From contig CALHRB010000249.1 in NCBI GenBank assembly GCA_938038165.1, positions 1 to 8,909 of the forward strand: 8,909 bases of DNA, written 5' to 3'. Each line of letters begins with the position of its first letter. Position 1 is the first letter of the stretch. The position numbers and the translations under genes are program-made. The DNA is from Candidatus Kapaibacterium sp. GTDB taxonomy: Bacteria > Bacteroidota > Ignavibacteria > Kapaibacteriales > UBA2268. Positions 1 through 7,870 of the stretch are shown here, one piece after another. Under the pieces are notes generated by a model. The model was not told the origin of the DNA. It was given only the letters and a program-made list of their open reading frames with translations, and made no database searches.

Positions 1-1991
1 AAAAATTCAGAAATCACTTGTTTATGAATTATCAAATTGAATCAATGCTACATCTTGGATCGAGGGCGTTTGAGGAAATAAGCGGCGAGGTTGTTCAATC
101 GACGACATTTATTCTAAAAAATAAAATAACTAATAGGTTGGGGACTTATTACCGTTTGGTAAACCAAAGTGGAAATGAAAAAGAGAAATGTTTTTTAGAT
201 GGAAAAAATATTTTTCAATCTGTAAACCAAGCTTACTATTCTAAAATTCCAGGTTCTCCAATAGCCTATTGGGCATCACAGCGTTACAAAGAGATATTTA
301 GCGATTCATTATTAATTTCTGAAATAGCCGAACCAAGACAAGGAATGGCTACAACCGACAATAAACTGTTCTTAAGATTCTGGTCAGAAGTTGATCTAAG
401 AAAGATGGGATTAGGAATAGAATCGAGAGAGGATGCAAAAACTTCTGGATACAAATGGTTCCCATATAATAAAGGTGGTACTTATAGAAAATGGTTTGGA
501 AATTTTGAATATGTAGTAAACTATCAAAATGATGGTTATGAATTAAGAAAAGTTGTCCAGGAAAAATATAGACATACTAGCTATGCTAAAGACTTTTCAA
601 AAGAAAAATGGGATAAATTAATAGATGTATGGGTATTAAAAAATAAACAATTCTATTTTCTTGAAGGTGTGACATATTCTTTTGTTAGTTCATCGCAGTT
701 TTGTGTTCGTTATTCACCACCGGGTTGCGTATTCGATGTGGGCGGTTCTACAATCTTTCCTAATGACTCGAATTTATTTTATTATCTTGGATTATTATCC
801 TCCAAGTTGGCTGATGCTTTTTTACAATTTTTGAATCCAACTATGAATTTTCAGGTAACTGATGTTGGAAAAATTCCAGTCATTAAAACAGGTGTTAAAT
901 TATTTTCTTCACAGATAGATGATATTTGTAAAAATTCAATCAAAATATCTAAAACTGATTGGGACAGTCGCGAAACCTCTTGGGATTTCGAAACCAATCC
1001 TTTAATAAAAAACTCTAATACAACAATTAACAACTCACTTATAGAATGGATTTCACAAGCATCAAAAGATTTCTTCCAGCTTCATCAAAACGAAGAAGAA
1101 TTAAATAAAATTTTTATTGATATATACGGCTTACAGGGTGAGCTAACTCCGGATGTGCCTTTAACAGAAATAACAATTTTACAAGACGAATTAGATTTCA
1201 AGAAACTTAAGAAAGCACAAAAAAATGTTGCAAAGCTAAGAGAAGAAGGTTTAGAAAAATTTATAAAAAAAGATGTAGTAATACAGCAGTTGCTTTCTTA
1301 TGCAATTGGCTGTTTTATGGGGAGATACAGATTAGATAAACCGGGCTTGCATATTGCTCATCCAAATCCCACTGAAGAAGAAATAAAAGCATATAAAATT
1401 AAAACACCACTGCACATTGGGAAAAAAGAAGTTAAGTTTGAAATAGATGAAGATGGCATTATACCAATGCTTGGCAGCTACGGAAGATTTTCAGATGATA
1501 TAGTTATCAGGATAAAACATTTTATTGAAATGGTGTGGGGAGAAGAGACACTTACAGAAAACATAAACTTCATTCAGAAATGTCTGGATCAGGACCTTGA
1601 GGATTATTTAGTAAATGATTTCTGGTCATACCATTGCAAAGTATATAAAAAGAGACCAATCTACTGGCTCTTCTCATCAGAGAATGGTTATTTCCAGGTA
1701 TTAGTTTATATGCACCGGATGAACAAGTTTACTGTTCAGAAAATTCGAAACAACTATTTGATTAAGCATCTTCAATTTTTAAGAAGTGAAATAGCGGAAC
1801 TTGAAAAACGCAGCGCATCACTATCCAAATCAGAGGCAAAGTGGCTTGACGAATTAAGGAGCGCAGAAATCGAATGCAGAGAATATGACAAGTTGATGAA
1901 AGACTATGCAGACAAACAAATAGAGATTGATTTGGATGATGGAGTAAAGGTCAATTACGCAAAATTTAAAGGAATAGTAGCGGAAATATGA
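1..1991 (+). CDS. pglX: PglX, BREX-1 adenine-specific DNA methyltransferase (C-terminal part, 5'-truncated by window edge)
   Basis: This is the C-terminal ~660 residues of PglX, the BREX methyltransferase that modifies host DNA at N6-adenine. The frame is open to the left edge (first whole codon at base 3), so the true start and the SAM-binding and NPPY catalytic motifs lie outside; the in-frame TTG at 18 is internal. Counting from that TTG, PglX-like blocks are ISGEVVQSTTFIL (21-33), GMATTDNKLFLRFW (109-122), KWFPYNKGGTYRKWFGN (146-162), SPPGCVFDVGGSTIF (233-247), LNPTMNFQVTDVGKIPV (272-288) and SWDFETNPLI (321-330). The block at 109-290 resembles target-recognition regions of type IIG-like enzymes. 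A charged, probably coiled-coil segment (~585-630) precedes the family-typical end DLDDGVKVNYAKF. The C-terminus looks complete. In the usual type I order pglZ follows directly, but here a 265-bp gap and an HTH-Fic pair intervene. Family assignment is from remembered motifs, not a search. Confidence 0.94.
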   Translation, partial: KFRNHLFMNYQIESMLHLGSRAFEEISGEVVQSTTFILKNKITNRLGTYYRLVNQSGNEKEKCFLDGKNIFQSVNQAYYSKIPGSPIAYWASQRYKEIFSDSLLISEIAEPRQGMATTDNKLFLRFWSEVDLRKMGLGIESREDAKTSGYKWFPYNKGGTYRKWFGNFEYVVNYQNDGYELRKVVQEKYRHTSYAKDFSKEKWDKLIDVWVLKNKQFYFLEGVTYSFVSSSQFCVRYSPPGCVFDVGGSTIFPNDSNLFYYLGLLSSKLADAFLQFLNPTMNFQVTDVGKIPVIKTGVKLFSSQIDDICKNSIKISKTDWDSRETSWDFETNPLIKNSNTTINNSLIEWISQASKDFFQLHQNEEELNKIFIDIYGLQGELTPDVPLTEITILQDELDFKKLKKAQKNVAKLREEGLEKFIKKDVVIQQLLSYAIGCFMGRYRLDKPGLHIAHPNPTEEEIKAYKIKTPLHIGKKEVKFEIDEDGIIPMLGSYGRFSDDIVIRIKHFIEMVWGEETLTENINFIQKCLDQDLEDYLVNDFWSYHCKVYKKRPIYWLFSSENGYFQVLVYMHRMNKFTVQKIRNNYLIKHLQFLRSEIAELEKRSASLSKSEAKWLDELRSAEIECREYDKLMKDYADKQIEIDLDDGVKVNYAKFKGIVAEI

Positions 1992-2004
1992 ATTGTTTTA
2001 TTCA

Positions 2005-2030
2005 TCATTCCAGCGAAAGCGGACATTCCA
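2005..2030. repeat. short palindromic element with GAAA loop, dispersed-repeat type
   Basis: CCAGCGAAAGCGG (2010-2022) can fold into a 4-bp GC-rich stem with one bulged A and a GAAA tetraloop. It is flanked by CATTCC on both sides (2006-2011 and 2024-2029). I associate ATTCC-GCGAAAGCGG sequences with dispersed palindromic repeats in Bacteroidota-type genomes. It lies 19 bp after the pglX stop and could also stabilise or end the upstream BREX transcript. Only one copy is present in the window, so the dispersed nature is inferred. Confidence 0.4.
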
Positions 2031-2035
2031 GAGGG

Positions 2036-2112
2036 GTCATTTCGACCATAGGGAGAAATCTAAAATTTGAAGTTGGATGAGATTTCTCAGTCGAAGTCTC
2101 CGTAAAATGACA
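2036..2112. repeat. imperfect long inverted repeat, dispersed-repeat type
   Basis: Three nested complementary segments are visible: GTCATT (2036-2041) with AATGAC (2106-2111), TTCGAC (2041-2046) with GTCGAA (2090-2095), and GAGAAATCT (2053-2061) with AGATTTCTC (2080-2088). Together they make an interrupted hairpin about 76 nt long. The right arm has an extra ~8 nt. The motif GTCATTTCGACC...GAGAAATCT looks like a dispersed intergenic repeat I associate with Bacteroidota and relatives. No T-run follows, so it is not an obvious intrinsic terminator. A translation of the minus strand through it is an artefact. Confidence 0.5.
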
Positions 2113-2148
2113 TTTTATAGGTATGCAACAACTTGGAAGGCCATAATC

Positions 2149-2232
2149 TATCAATCTATAACTTGAAAATAAGACGGTATTTATCAACCTATAGCTTGAA
2201 AATTTTATTGATTTTATCAAGTTATAGTTTTA
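2149..2232 (+). promoter_or_regulatory. triple 33-bp-spaced operator array upstream of the HTH-Fic operon
   Basis: Three related 16-bp palindromes start at 2151, 2184 and 2217, exactly 33 bp apart. Site 1 is TCAATCTATAACTTGA, site 2 is TCAACCTATAGCTTGA (14 of 16 positions symmetric), and site 3 is TCAAGTTATAGTTTTA (right half degenerate). The consensus is TCAA-N2-TATA-N2-TTGA, and each is preceded by TA. The 22-bp segments at 2149-2170 and 2182-2203 differ at only two positions. The array ends 24 bp before the HTH start codon, where autoregulation by that protein would be expected. About three helical turns between sites would put bound proteins on nearly the same face of the DNA. The promoter itself is not clear: TTGAAA and TATA-like elements occur inside the array but not at standard spacing. 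A partial AACTTG at 2130-2135 may be a further degenerate half-site. Confidence 0.62.
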
Positions 2233-2256
2233 ATTTTTAATTAAAAATGGTGATTT

Positions 2257-2724
2257 ATGAGCAAAGATAAACAAAAGCTAATGATAGACCAGTTGGATCG
2301 TAGATTTAGAGAAATAAATTCAGTATTAAAATCATTTACTATCCCTTCTAATGGCTGGATTATTACAATTCGTAAGGCACTTAACATTTCGCTTAAGCAA
2401 TTAGGCAAAAGATTAAAAGTGACATCACAGAATATAAACCAATTTGAACTTCGGGAAAAAGATGGCTCGATTTCAATTCAAAAGCTAAAGGAAGTAGCAA
2501 ATGCTCTTGATATGGAATTCGTTTATGCATTCATTCCAAAAGATGGTTCATTAGAAAAACTCATAGAGAAACGAGCTAATCAAGTTGCTAAGGAGATCGT
2601 AATGAGAACATCTCACACAATGAAACTTGAAGACCAGGAAAATTCAAAGGAACGTTTACAAAAAGCAATTAAAGACAGAGCAGAAAAAATTAAAAACGAA
2701 TTGCCGAAATATTTATGGGATTAG
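2257..2724 (+). CDS. XRE-family HTH protein, mobile mystery protein A type (putative antitoxin/regulator)
   Basis: This 155-residue protein is predicted to bind DNA and to regulate the Fic gene it overlaps. The helix-turn-helix spans roughly residues 35-90: RKALNISLKQLGKRLKV, then TSQNINQFELREKDGSIS, then LKEVANALDMEFVYAFIP. The N-terminal GWIITIRKAL and the VYAFIPKD end of the domain match what I know of mobile mystery protein A, almost always found upstream of a Fic-type protein B. A charged helical tail (about 100-150) follows and might contact the partner. I see no Fic-inhibitory [S/T]xxxE[G/N] motif in it, so classical Fic-antitoxin inhibition is not evident. The ATG at 2257 has no strong Shine-Dalgarno; an ATG at 2247 is out of frame. 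The operator array just upstream suggests autoregulation. Calling it an antitoxin is inference from pairing. Confidence 0.88.
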   Translation: MSKDKQKLMIDQLDRRFREINSVLKSFTIPSNGWIITIRKALNISLKQLGKRLKVTSQNINQFELREKDGSISIQKLKEVANALDMEFVYAFIPKDGSLEKLIEKRANQVAKEIVMRTSHTMKLEDQENSKERLQKAIKDRAEKIKNELPKYLWD

Positions 2725-3311
2725 ATCTCGATTACACAGATGGTCAGACTCCGCTTGATGAGGATGAGAAAGAAGGACTTTTAATCCCGACCATTACTAC
2801 TCGTGGCGATTTAGATGAATTTGAACAACTTGGAGTTGAAAAGGCAAATGAATGGCTGCTTGGAAGAAGCATAAGCATTGAAAAAATTCTTTCAGAAGAT
2901 TTTGTAAAAGATTTACACAGACGTATGTTTTCAGGTATCTGGAGATGGGCAGGTGAGTTTAGAAGATCAGAAAAAAATATTGGAGTTGATCCGGTTATGA
3001 TCCCAATTCAACTGAGGAATCTGCTTGATGATTGCAAGTATTGGATTGATAATAGAGTTTTTGATGAGGATGAAATAGCTGTAAGATTAAGTCATAGAAT
3101 GGTATTGATTCATCCTTTTGCAAATGGCAATGGAAGACACTCACGCTTGATGGCTGATGTGCTTATTAAAAAAGGATTTGGTAAACCCTACTTTACTTGG
3201 GGAAGTGTAAATCTAACAAAGCAAGGTGAGGCAAGGGATAAATACCTGGCTTCATTAAAAGCAGCAGATCAACAAGATTATAAACCTTTAATTGAATTTG
3301 CGAGATTATAA
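2715..3311 (+). CDS. Fic-domain protein, mobile mystery protein B type
   Basis: This 198-residue Fic-fold protein would, by family, transfer a nucleotide moiety (usually AMP from ATP) to a target protein. The core motif HPFANGNGRHSR is at residues 133-144, with catalytic His133 and the GNGR phosphate-binding loop. The acidic residue usual at position five of HxFx(D/E)GN is Asn137; I recall Asn there in protein B relatives, so this may be normal for the subfamily, though Mg coordination would differ. The N-terminus TPLDEDEKEGLL...ITTRGDLDEFEQ and the central MFSGIWRWAGEFR (71-83) also fit that subfamily. No [S/T]xxxE[G/N] inhibitory helix is visible. The start at 2715 overlaps the HTH gene by 10 nt, implying translational coupling. 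Length and motifs look intact. The target is unknown, and toxin or defence-regulator roles are both possible. Confidence 0.9.
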   Translation: MGLDLDYTDGQTPLDEDEKEGLLIPTITTRGDLDEFEQLGVEKANEWLLGRSISIEKILSEDFVKDLHRRMFSGIWRWAGEFRRSEKNIGVDPVMIPIQLRNLLDDCKYWIDNRVFDEDEIAVRLSHRMVLIHPFANGNGRHSRLMADVLIKKGFGKPYFTWGSVNLTKQGEARDKYLASLKAADQQDYKPLIEFARL

Positions 3312-3314
3312 ATT

Positions 3315-5864
3315 ATGCTTTTGGAAAAAGTTAAAAATTACTTTGAAAAATATCCTGAATTAAAAATCCTTTTTCTATTCGATCAGAATAAAGAGCACTT
3401 AGAAGAATTGTCCAACTGGAATGAAAAAGATATTATACTTATAAAAGCGGATAAAGGGTTGTTTTATCTAAAATATCAACTAGAGAATGAACTCTCAAAC
3501 AAAAATGTACTGCTCTATTTTGAATATGATGAGCCGCAAGGAACTGAAAGAAAAAAATTTGTACTACTTGATTTACTAAAAGCGAATAAAATTCTTTTAA
3601 TTGATGATGTGGAAGATTTTATGATGCAATATAATCTTAAACCTTATCATAGGGATCGGGTAAACAAATACATAAAATTTCTTAAGCAAAAAAAAATTCA
3701 AAAAACTTTAAGTAAAATCTTAAAGGCAGATAGTTTTGATGATGAAACTATATTGAAGAAGGGTTTGATATGTCATTTATTAGAATTAAACACTATTGAG
3801 GATGAAACGATAATACTTGCAAAGTTATTTACAACATTATTGCAGAAGAATAAAGGACTGTTCAGTGTTCTGGATAGGATAAAGGATATAGATGGCGAAT
3901 CTTATTTATGCAAACTCTTCGATGAGTACTTCGATATTGAAATTGCACAATTAAAAGAGCGGGATATTTCTCTAGCAATTAAAAAAGCCAAATATAATTT
4001 GATACTTCAGAACTATTCCGAACCTCATCCAAATGATACATACTCAAGACTTAAAATAAACAAACCCGCAAAGCTTAACAGGTTAAACTCATTCATTAAC
4101 GATTGGTTTAAGGACGAAGAATTAAGTATCGAAATCGAAAACGTATTTAATGAACTTGCTTCGGATGTTGATGAGAGTACAATTTTAAAAAATTATGGTA
4201 TAGATGGAGATTTTGGATTTTATACTGTATCATTATCATTAAATATAATACAAATTTTAGTTGAGTTAATTGAATTTCAACCCGATAAATCAATCAACAT
4301 TCTTACTCAAATTGGGAATAACATCAGCAGCAGCAATATAAAGCTAAAAGATTTGATTGAATTTTTGCTGAGAGCAGCCAATGTATTTAAAATATTAAAT
4401 TCGATGTCGTCATACATATTTGATAAACCTATCAACTACCTTGAAGAATATACAAACAAATTTGAAAGCATTGATTTTAACTTTCGTAAAGCTGCCCTGA
4501 TAAACACGAAGCTAAAAAAATATAATCTACCGGGTGATTTACAAATTGAGAAAGTTTCAACACGCTTGAACAAGAAGTATGAAGATTACTTAAAAGACTT
4601 GAATACAGAATGGTTAAAGTGTCTTTATGACCACGAGTTTGAGTTTTTTAAGATTCCGGTAGTAAAACAATTTGAGTTCTATAAGAATTACATTTCCAAA
4701 TCGGATCAGAAAATTGCAGTTATTATTTCCGATGGATTAAGATATGAATGTGCTAAAGAATTACTTTCGGTACTACATTCTGATCCAAAACATCAGGCGG
4801 AAATATCTTATATGCTTTCTTCACTTCCATCAAATACACGGATGGGGATGAGTTCCTTGTTGCCTCATTCTGAACTTCAGCTAAAGGGCGAATTTATTTT
4901 TATCAATAATATTTCCACAGAGGGGTTAGAGAATAGAGAAAAAATTTTGCAAATAGCTGAGAATGATTCAAAGATCATTAGTTTTGATAAACTACTGCAA
5001 TTAACTCAGGATGAAGCAAGAGAATTATTTAAGTCTAAAATAGTTTATATCTATCAAAATGTAATTGATGCTGTAGGAGATGATAGAAAAACTGAAAACC
5101 GAACATTTGAAGAAGTAGAACGAGCAATAAAAGAACTAGCCTCTATGATTAAGAAAATACACTCATCCTTTAATGTTTCGAAAATATTTATTACAGCAGA
5201 CCACGGCTTTTTATACAATGTAAGTGATTTACCTGAATCTATGTATGAAACTCTGCCAGATAATAAGAATGCGATTTGGAACCATAACAGGTTTTCAATT
5301 CTTAAAAAAGAAATTAAAACTGACAGCTACATTTTTGATCTTTCAAAAGCAGCTAATGTTAAAAATGATTTTAAGATTACTATACCAAAAGCTGTTAATA
5401 GGTATAAACGACAAGGACACGGCGTGCATTATGTTCACGGTGGTGCAAGTTTGCAGGAAATGATTGTTCCGTTGATTGAAAGCTCCAGGAAAAGAGAAGA
5501 AGTAACTGAAAAGGTAACATTCAAATTGCTGGGCAAGGATTTTAAGGTAGTTTCTGGAGCTATTAAAGTAAAGTTGATACAGGATAAGCCAGTAAGCAGC
5601 GATTATAAACCTATTATTATTTCTTGTGCTTTGTATAAAGACACCGATGAGTTGGTTTCAAATGAAATTGATTTGACTCTTGATTCAACCTCTGATTTAC
5701 CAACTGAACGAGTCAAAGAAATAATTCTTAATCTCAATGTTAAGTATGGAAGCGAATCATTTTATAATCTTAAAATATTTGATAAACAAAAAGACCCGAA
5801 TAAGTTGAACCCAATAGTAAACGAAAAAGTTATTAACCAAACATTAATTCAACCGGATTTTTAA
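3315..5864 (+). CDS. pglZ: PglZ, BREX-1 alkaline-phosphatase-superfamily protein (type A)
   Basis: This 849-residue protein is full length for BREX-1 PglZ, a core component needed for both DNA modification and phage exclusion in studied systems. Residues 1-440 are mostly helical with no recognised enzyme motif, as in the family. The phosphatase-fold core follows: VIISDGLRYECAKEL (469-483, metal-binding Asp473), SNTRMGMSSLLPH (506-518, Thr508 at the nucleophile position), YQNVIDAVGDD (580-590), ITADHGFLYN (626-635, Asp629 and His630 as metal ligands) and HGVHYVHGGASLQEMIVPLI (702-721). A beta-rich C-terminal region (~730-849) closes the protein. All expected metal-site motifs are present, so it should be functional. 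The ATG at 3315 lies 3 nt after the fic stop with no Shine-Dalgarno, so translation is probably coupled to fic. The TAA stop overlaps the brxL ATG. Confidence 0.95.
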   Translation: MLLEKVKNYFEKYPELKILFLFDQNKEHLEELSNWNEKDIILIKADKGLFYLKYQLENELSNKNVLLYFEYDEPQGTERKKFVLLDLLKANKILLIDDVEDFMMQYNLKPYHRDRVNKYIKFLKQKKIQKTLSKILKADSFDDETILKKGLICHLLELNTIEDETIILAKLFTTLLQKNKGLFSVLDRIKDIDGESYLCKLFDEYFDIEIAQLKERDISLAIKKAKYNLILQNYSEPHPNDTYSRLKINKPAKLNRLNSFINDWFKDEELSIEIENVFNELASDVDESTILKNYGIDGDFGFYTVSLSLNIIQILVELIEFQPDKSINILTQIGNNISSSNIKLKDLIEFLLRAANVFKILNSMSSYIFDKPINYLEEYTNKFESIDFNFRKAALINTKLKKYNLPGDLQIEKVSTRLNKKYEDYLKDLNTEWLKCLYDHEFEFFKIPVVKQFEFYKNYISKSDQKIAVIISDGLRYECAKELLSVLHSDPKHQAEISYMLSSLPSNTRMGMSSLLPHSELQLKGEFIFINNISTEGLENREKILQIAENDSKIISFDKLLQLTQDEARELFKSKIVYIYQNVIDAVGDDRKTENRTFEEVERAIKELASMIKKIHSSFNVSKIFITADHGFLYNVSDLPESMYETLPDNKNAIWNHNRFSILKKEIKTDSYIFDLSKAANVKNDFKITIPKAVNRYKRQGHGVHYVHGGASLQEMIVPLIESSRKREEVTEKVTFKLLGKDFKVVSGAIKVKLIQDKPVSSDYKPIIISCALYKDTDELVSNEIDLTLDSTSDLPTERVKEIILNLNVKYGSESFYNLKIFDKQKDPNKLNPIVNEKVINQTLIQPDF

Positions 5865-7870
5865 TGAGCTTACAAGATAAAATAATACAGCACTTTGAAG
5901 GTAAGGTTGTAAGAAAAGACCTTACTAAATCAATTAAAGGAAATGCTGTAGTTCCCACTTATGTTTTGGAATATTTATTGGGGCAGCATTGTGCATCTTT
6001 TGATGAAGATATTATTGCGCAAGGATTAGAGAAAGTTAAGAATATAATTAAAGATCACTTTGTACACAGAGATGAAGCAGAAATTGTGAAATCTACTATA
6101 AAAGAGCGAGCCAGATATAAGATAATTGATAAAGTATCTGCACAACTGAATGAGAAGAAAGATGTTTATGAAGCTACATTTAGTAATTTGGGTATTAAGA
6201 GAGTTACTATAAGTCACGATTTGGTAAGGAAGCATAAGAAAATACTTTCAGGTGGAGTTTGGAGCATAATTTCAATTGAATATTTTTTTAGCGATGAAAC
6301 AACTACGCCGTGGCTGATCGAGGACATAAAGCCAATTCAGATATCAAATGTAGATATAGAAGAGTATATTCGAATAAGAAAAGAATTTACAAAGGATGAG
6401 TGGATGGATTTACTTGTGCAAAGCCTTGGTCTTAATCCATCATTTTTCAATTTCAGAAGTAAGCTCATACAAATTTCTAGACTCATTCCATTTTGTGAGA
6501 ATAACTACAACTATATTGAGCTTGGACCAAAAGGAACTGGCAAGTCACATATCTTTTCTGAACTGTCTCCTCACGGTATTTTAATATCAGGAGGAGATGT
6601 AACGCAGGCAAAGTTATTTGTTAATAACACTAATAACCAAATAGGTTTAGTGGGATACTGGGATGTAGTAACATTTGATGAGTTTGCAGGTAGTCTTAAG
6701 AATCCGGACAAGAAGTTAGTTGATATAATGAAAAATTATATGGCAAATAAATCTTTCTCAAGAGGTAAAGATATTTATGGAGCGACAGCTTCTCTAGCCT
6801 TCGTTGGGAACACAGAACACTCAGTCCCATATATGTTGAAAAATTCAAACCTATTTGACGCACTTCCAAGAGTTTATTATGATACTGCTTTTCTTGATCG
6901 ATTACATATTTATATACCCGGTTGGGAAGTCCAAAAACTTAGAGGTGAAATGTTTACGGATGGATATGGTTTTATAGTGGATTACTTAGCAGAGGTATTA
7001 AAAGAATTTCGCAAGTATGACTATTCAAATTTAATAAATGAACACATCGAGTTACATCCTTCACTCACTGCACGAGATAGAGATAGCATCGTTAAATCAT
7101 TCTCAGGATTAGTAAAAGTATTGTATCCTGATGGTGTCCTTTCTCACGAAGATGCTATTGAGTTAATCAATTTTGCCATTGAAGGAAGAAAACGAGTTAA
7201 AGATCAGCTTTTAAAGATGGATGATACATTTGAGCAAGTAGATTTTACTTTTAAGGATACTATGGTAAGTAAAATTATTAGAATCGAAACTTTAGAAAAT
7301 CTTAAATACCTTAGACCGCAAGAATCCCATCAATCGAAATTTACAAATGAAATTCAAAAAAAGGAGATTAAAAGAGATGTTACTTTGAAACCTGGTCAGG
7401 TTATTATTAGAGATAATCAGGAAGGTATTTCTTATGAAGCATTATTTGCTGCCTACCTTAAAAATGCAAAAAAAATAATTTTGGTTGACCCTTATATTAG
7501 AGTTCCATATCAGATGAAACAGCTTCTGGAATTTTGTCTGATGTTAGCAAAAAATAAAAGTAACGAAGAAGAAATTGAATTAAGTGTAATTACTTGGAAT
7601 GAGCCAGATGAAATGTTAAAGCTCAGCTCAGAAAACCTGAATGAAATTGTAGAATCCGTTTTTGACTTAGGAATTAAAATGTCATTCAAATTTGATCCTA
7701 ATCAACACGATAGGTATATTCTCGCAGATAATGGTTGGAAAATAGTTCTAGGAAGGGGGCTTGATATATTTCTTAAACCAGAGGGAAAATTTAATGTTGC
7801 TGACTTGTATCAGGAAAAAAGAAAATGCAGGGCAACCGAGATAACATACATTAGAGCCGAGCAAAATTAA
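5864..7870 (+). CDS. brxL: BrxL, BREX AAA+ protein, with a MITD1-like C-terminal domain
   Basis: BrxL is the AAA+ factor that studied BREX-1 systems need for phage exclusion but not for host methylation. This copy is 668 residues. The N-terminal part (1-205) matches the BrxL N-terminal region. The ATPase core has Walker A GPKGTGKS (221-228), Walker B VVTFDEFAG (268-276, Asp272 and Glu273), a sensor-1-like FVGN (313-316), and FLDRLHIYIPGWE (343-355) carrying a possible arginine finger. HPSLTARDRD (398-407) follows, then a helical linker to about 505. Residues ~508-663 do not read as a Lon protease domain: GISYEALF (521-528), DPYIRVPYQ (542-550), HDRYI (615-619), NGWKIVLGRGLDIF (623-636) and RKCRATEI (653-660) match the MITD1 C-terminal phospholipase-D-like domain as I recall it. 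No Lon Ser-Lys dyad context is visible. The start overlaps the pglZ stop as TAATG, indicating termination-reinitiation. BrxL identity is firm; the tail assignment is strong but from memory. Confidence 0.93.
   Translation: MSLQDKIIQHFEGKVVRKDLTKSIKGNAVVPTYVLEYLLGQHCASFDEDIIAQGLEKVKNIIKDHFVHRDEAEIVKSTIKERARYKIIDKVSAQLNEKKDVYEATFSNLGIKRVTISHDLVRKHKKILSGGVWSIISIEYFFSDETTTPWLIEDIKPIQISNVDIEEYIRIRKEFTKDEWMDLLVQSLGLNPSFFNFRSKLIQISRLIPFCENNYNYIELGPKGTGKSHIFSELSPHGILISGGDVTQAKLFVNNTNNQIGLVGYWDVVTFDEFAGSLKNPDKKLVDIMKNYMANKSFSRGKDIYGATASLAFVGNTEHSVPYMLKNSNLFDALPRVYYDTAFLDRLHIYIPGWEVQKLRGEMFTDGYGFIVDYLAEVLKEFRKYDYSNLINEHIELHPSLTARDRDSIVKSFSGLVKVLYPDGVLSHEDAIELINFAIEGRKRVKDQLLKMDDTFEQVDFTFKDTMVSKIIRIETLENLKYLRPQESHQSKFTNEIQKKEIKRDVTLKPGQVIIRDNQEGISYEALFAAYLKNAKKIILVDPYIRVPYQMKQLLEFCLMLAKNKSNEEEIELSVITWNEPDEMLKLSSENLNEIVESVFDLGIKMSFKFDPNQHDRYILADNGWKIVLGRGLDIFLKPEGKFNVADLYQEKRKCRATEITYIRAEQN

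Noticed and set aside
18..1991. TTG at 18 as the start of a complete 657-residue gene
   Set aside because: The frame is open to the window edge, and the first residues continue a PglX block; the catalytic half of the methyltransferase must lie upstream.
2005..2220. 71-residue minus-strand frame in the pglX/HTH gap
   Set aside because: It is a translation of the palindromic repeats and operator array; its repeated FSSYRLI simply mirrors the 33-bp repeat.
2149..2232. A CRISPR-like or minisatellite repeat array
   Set aside because: There are only three units with no spacer/repeat boundary of the CRISPR kind, and each unit is built around a palindrome directly upstream of an HTH gene, so operators explain it better.
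5224..5463. 79-residue plus-strand frame inside pglZ
   Set aside because: It is in another frame across the conserved ADHGF-to-HGGASLQE part of PglZ; a shadow.
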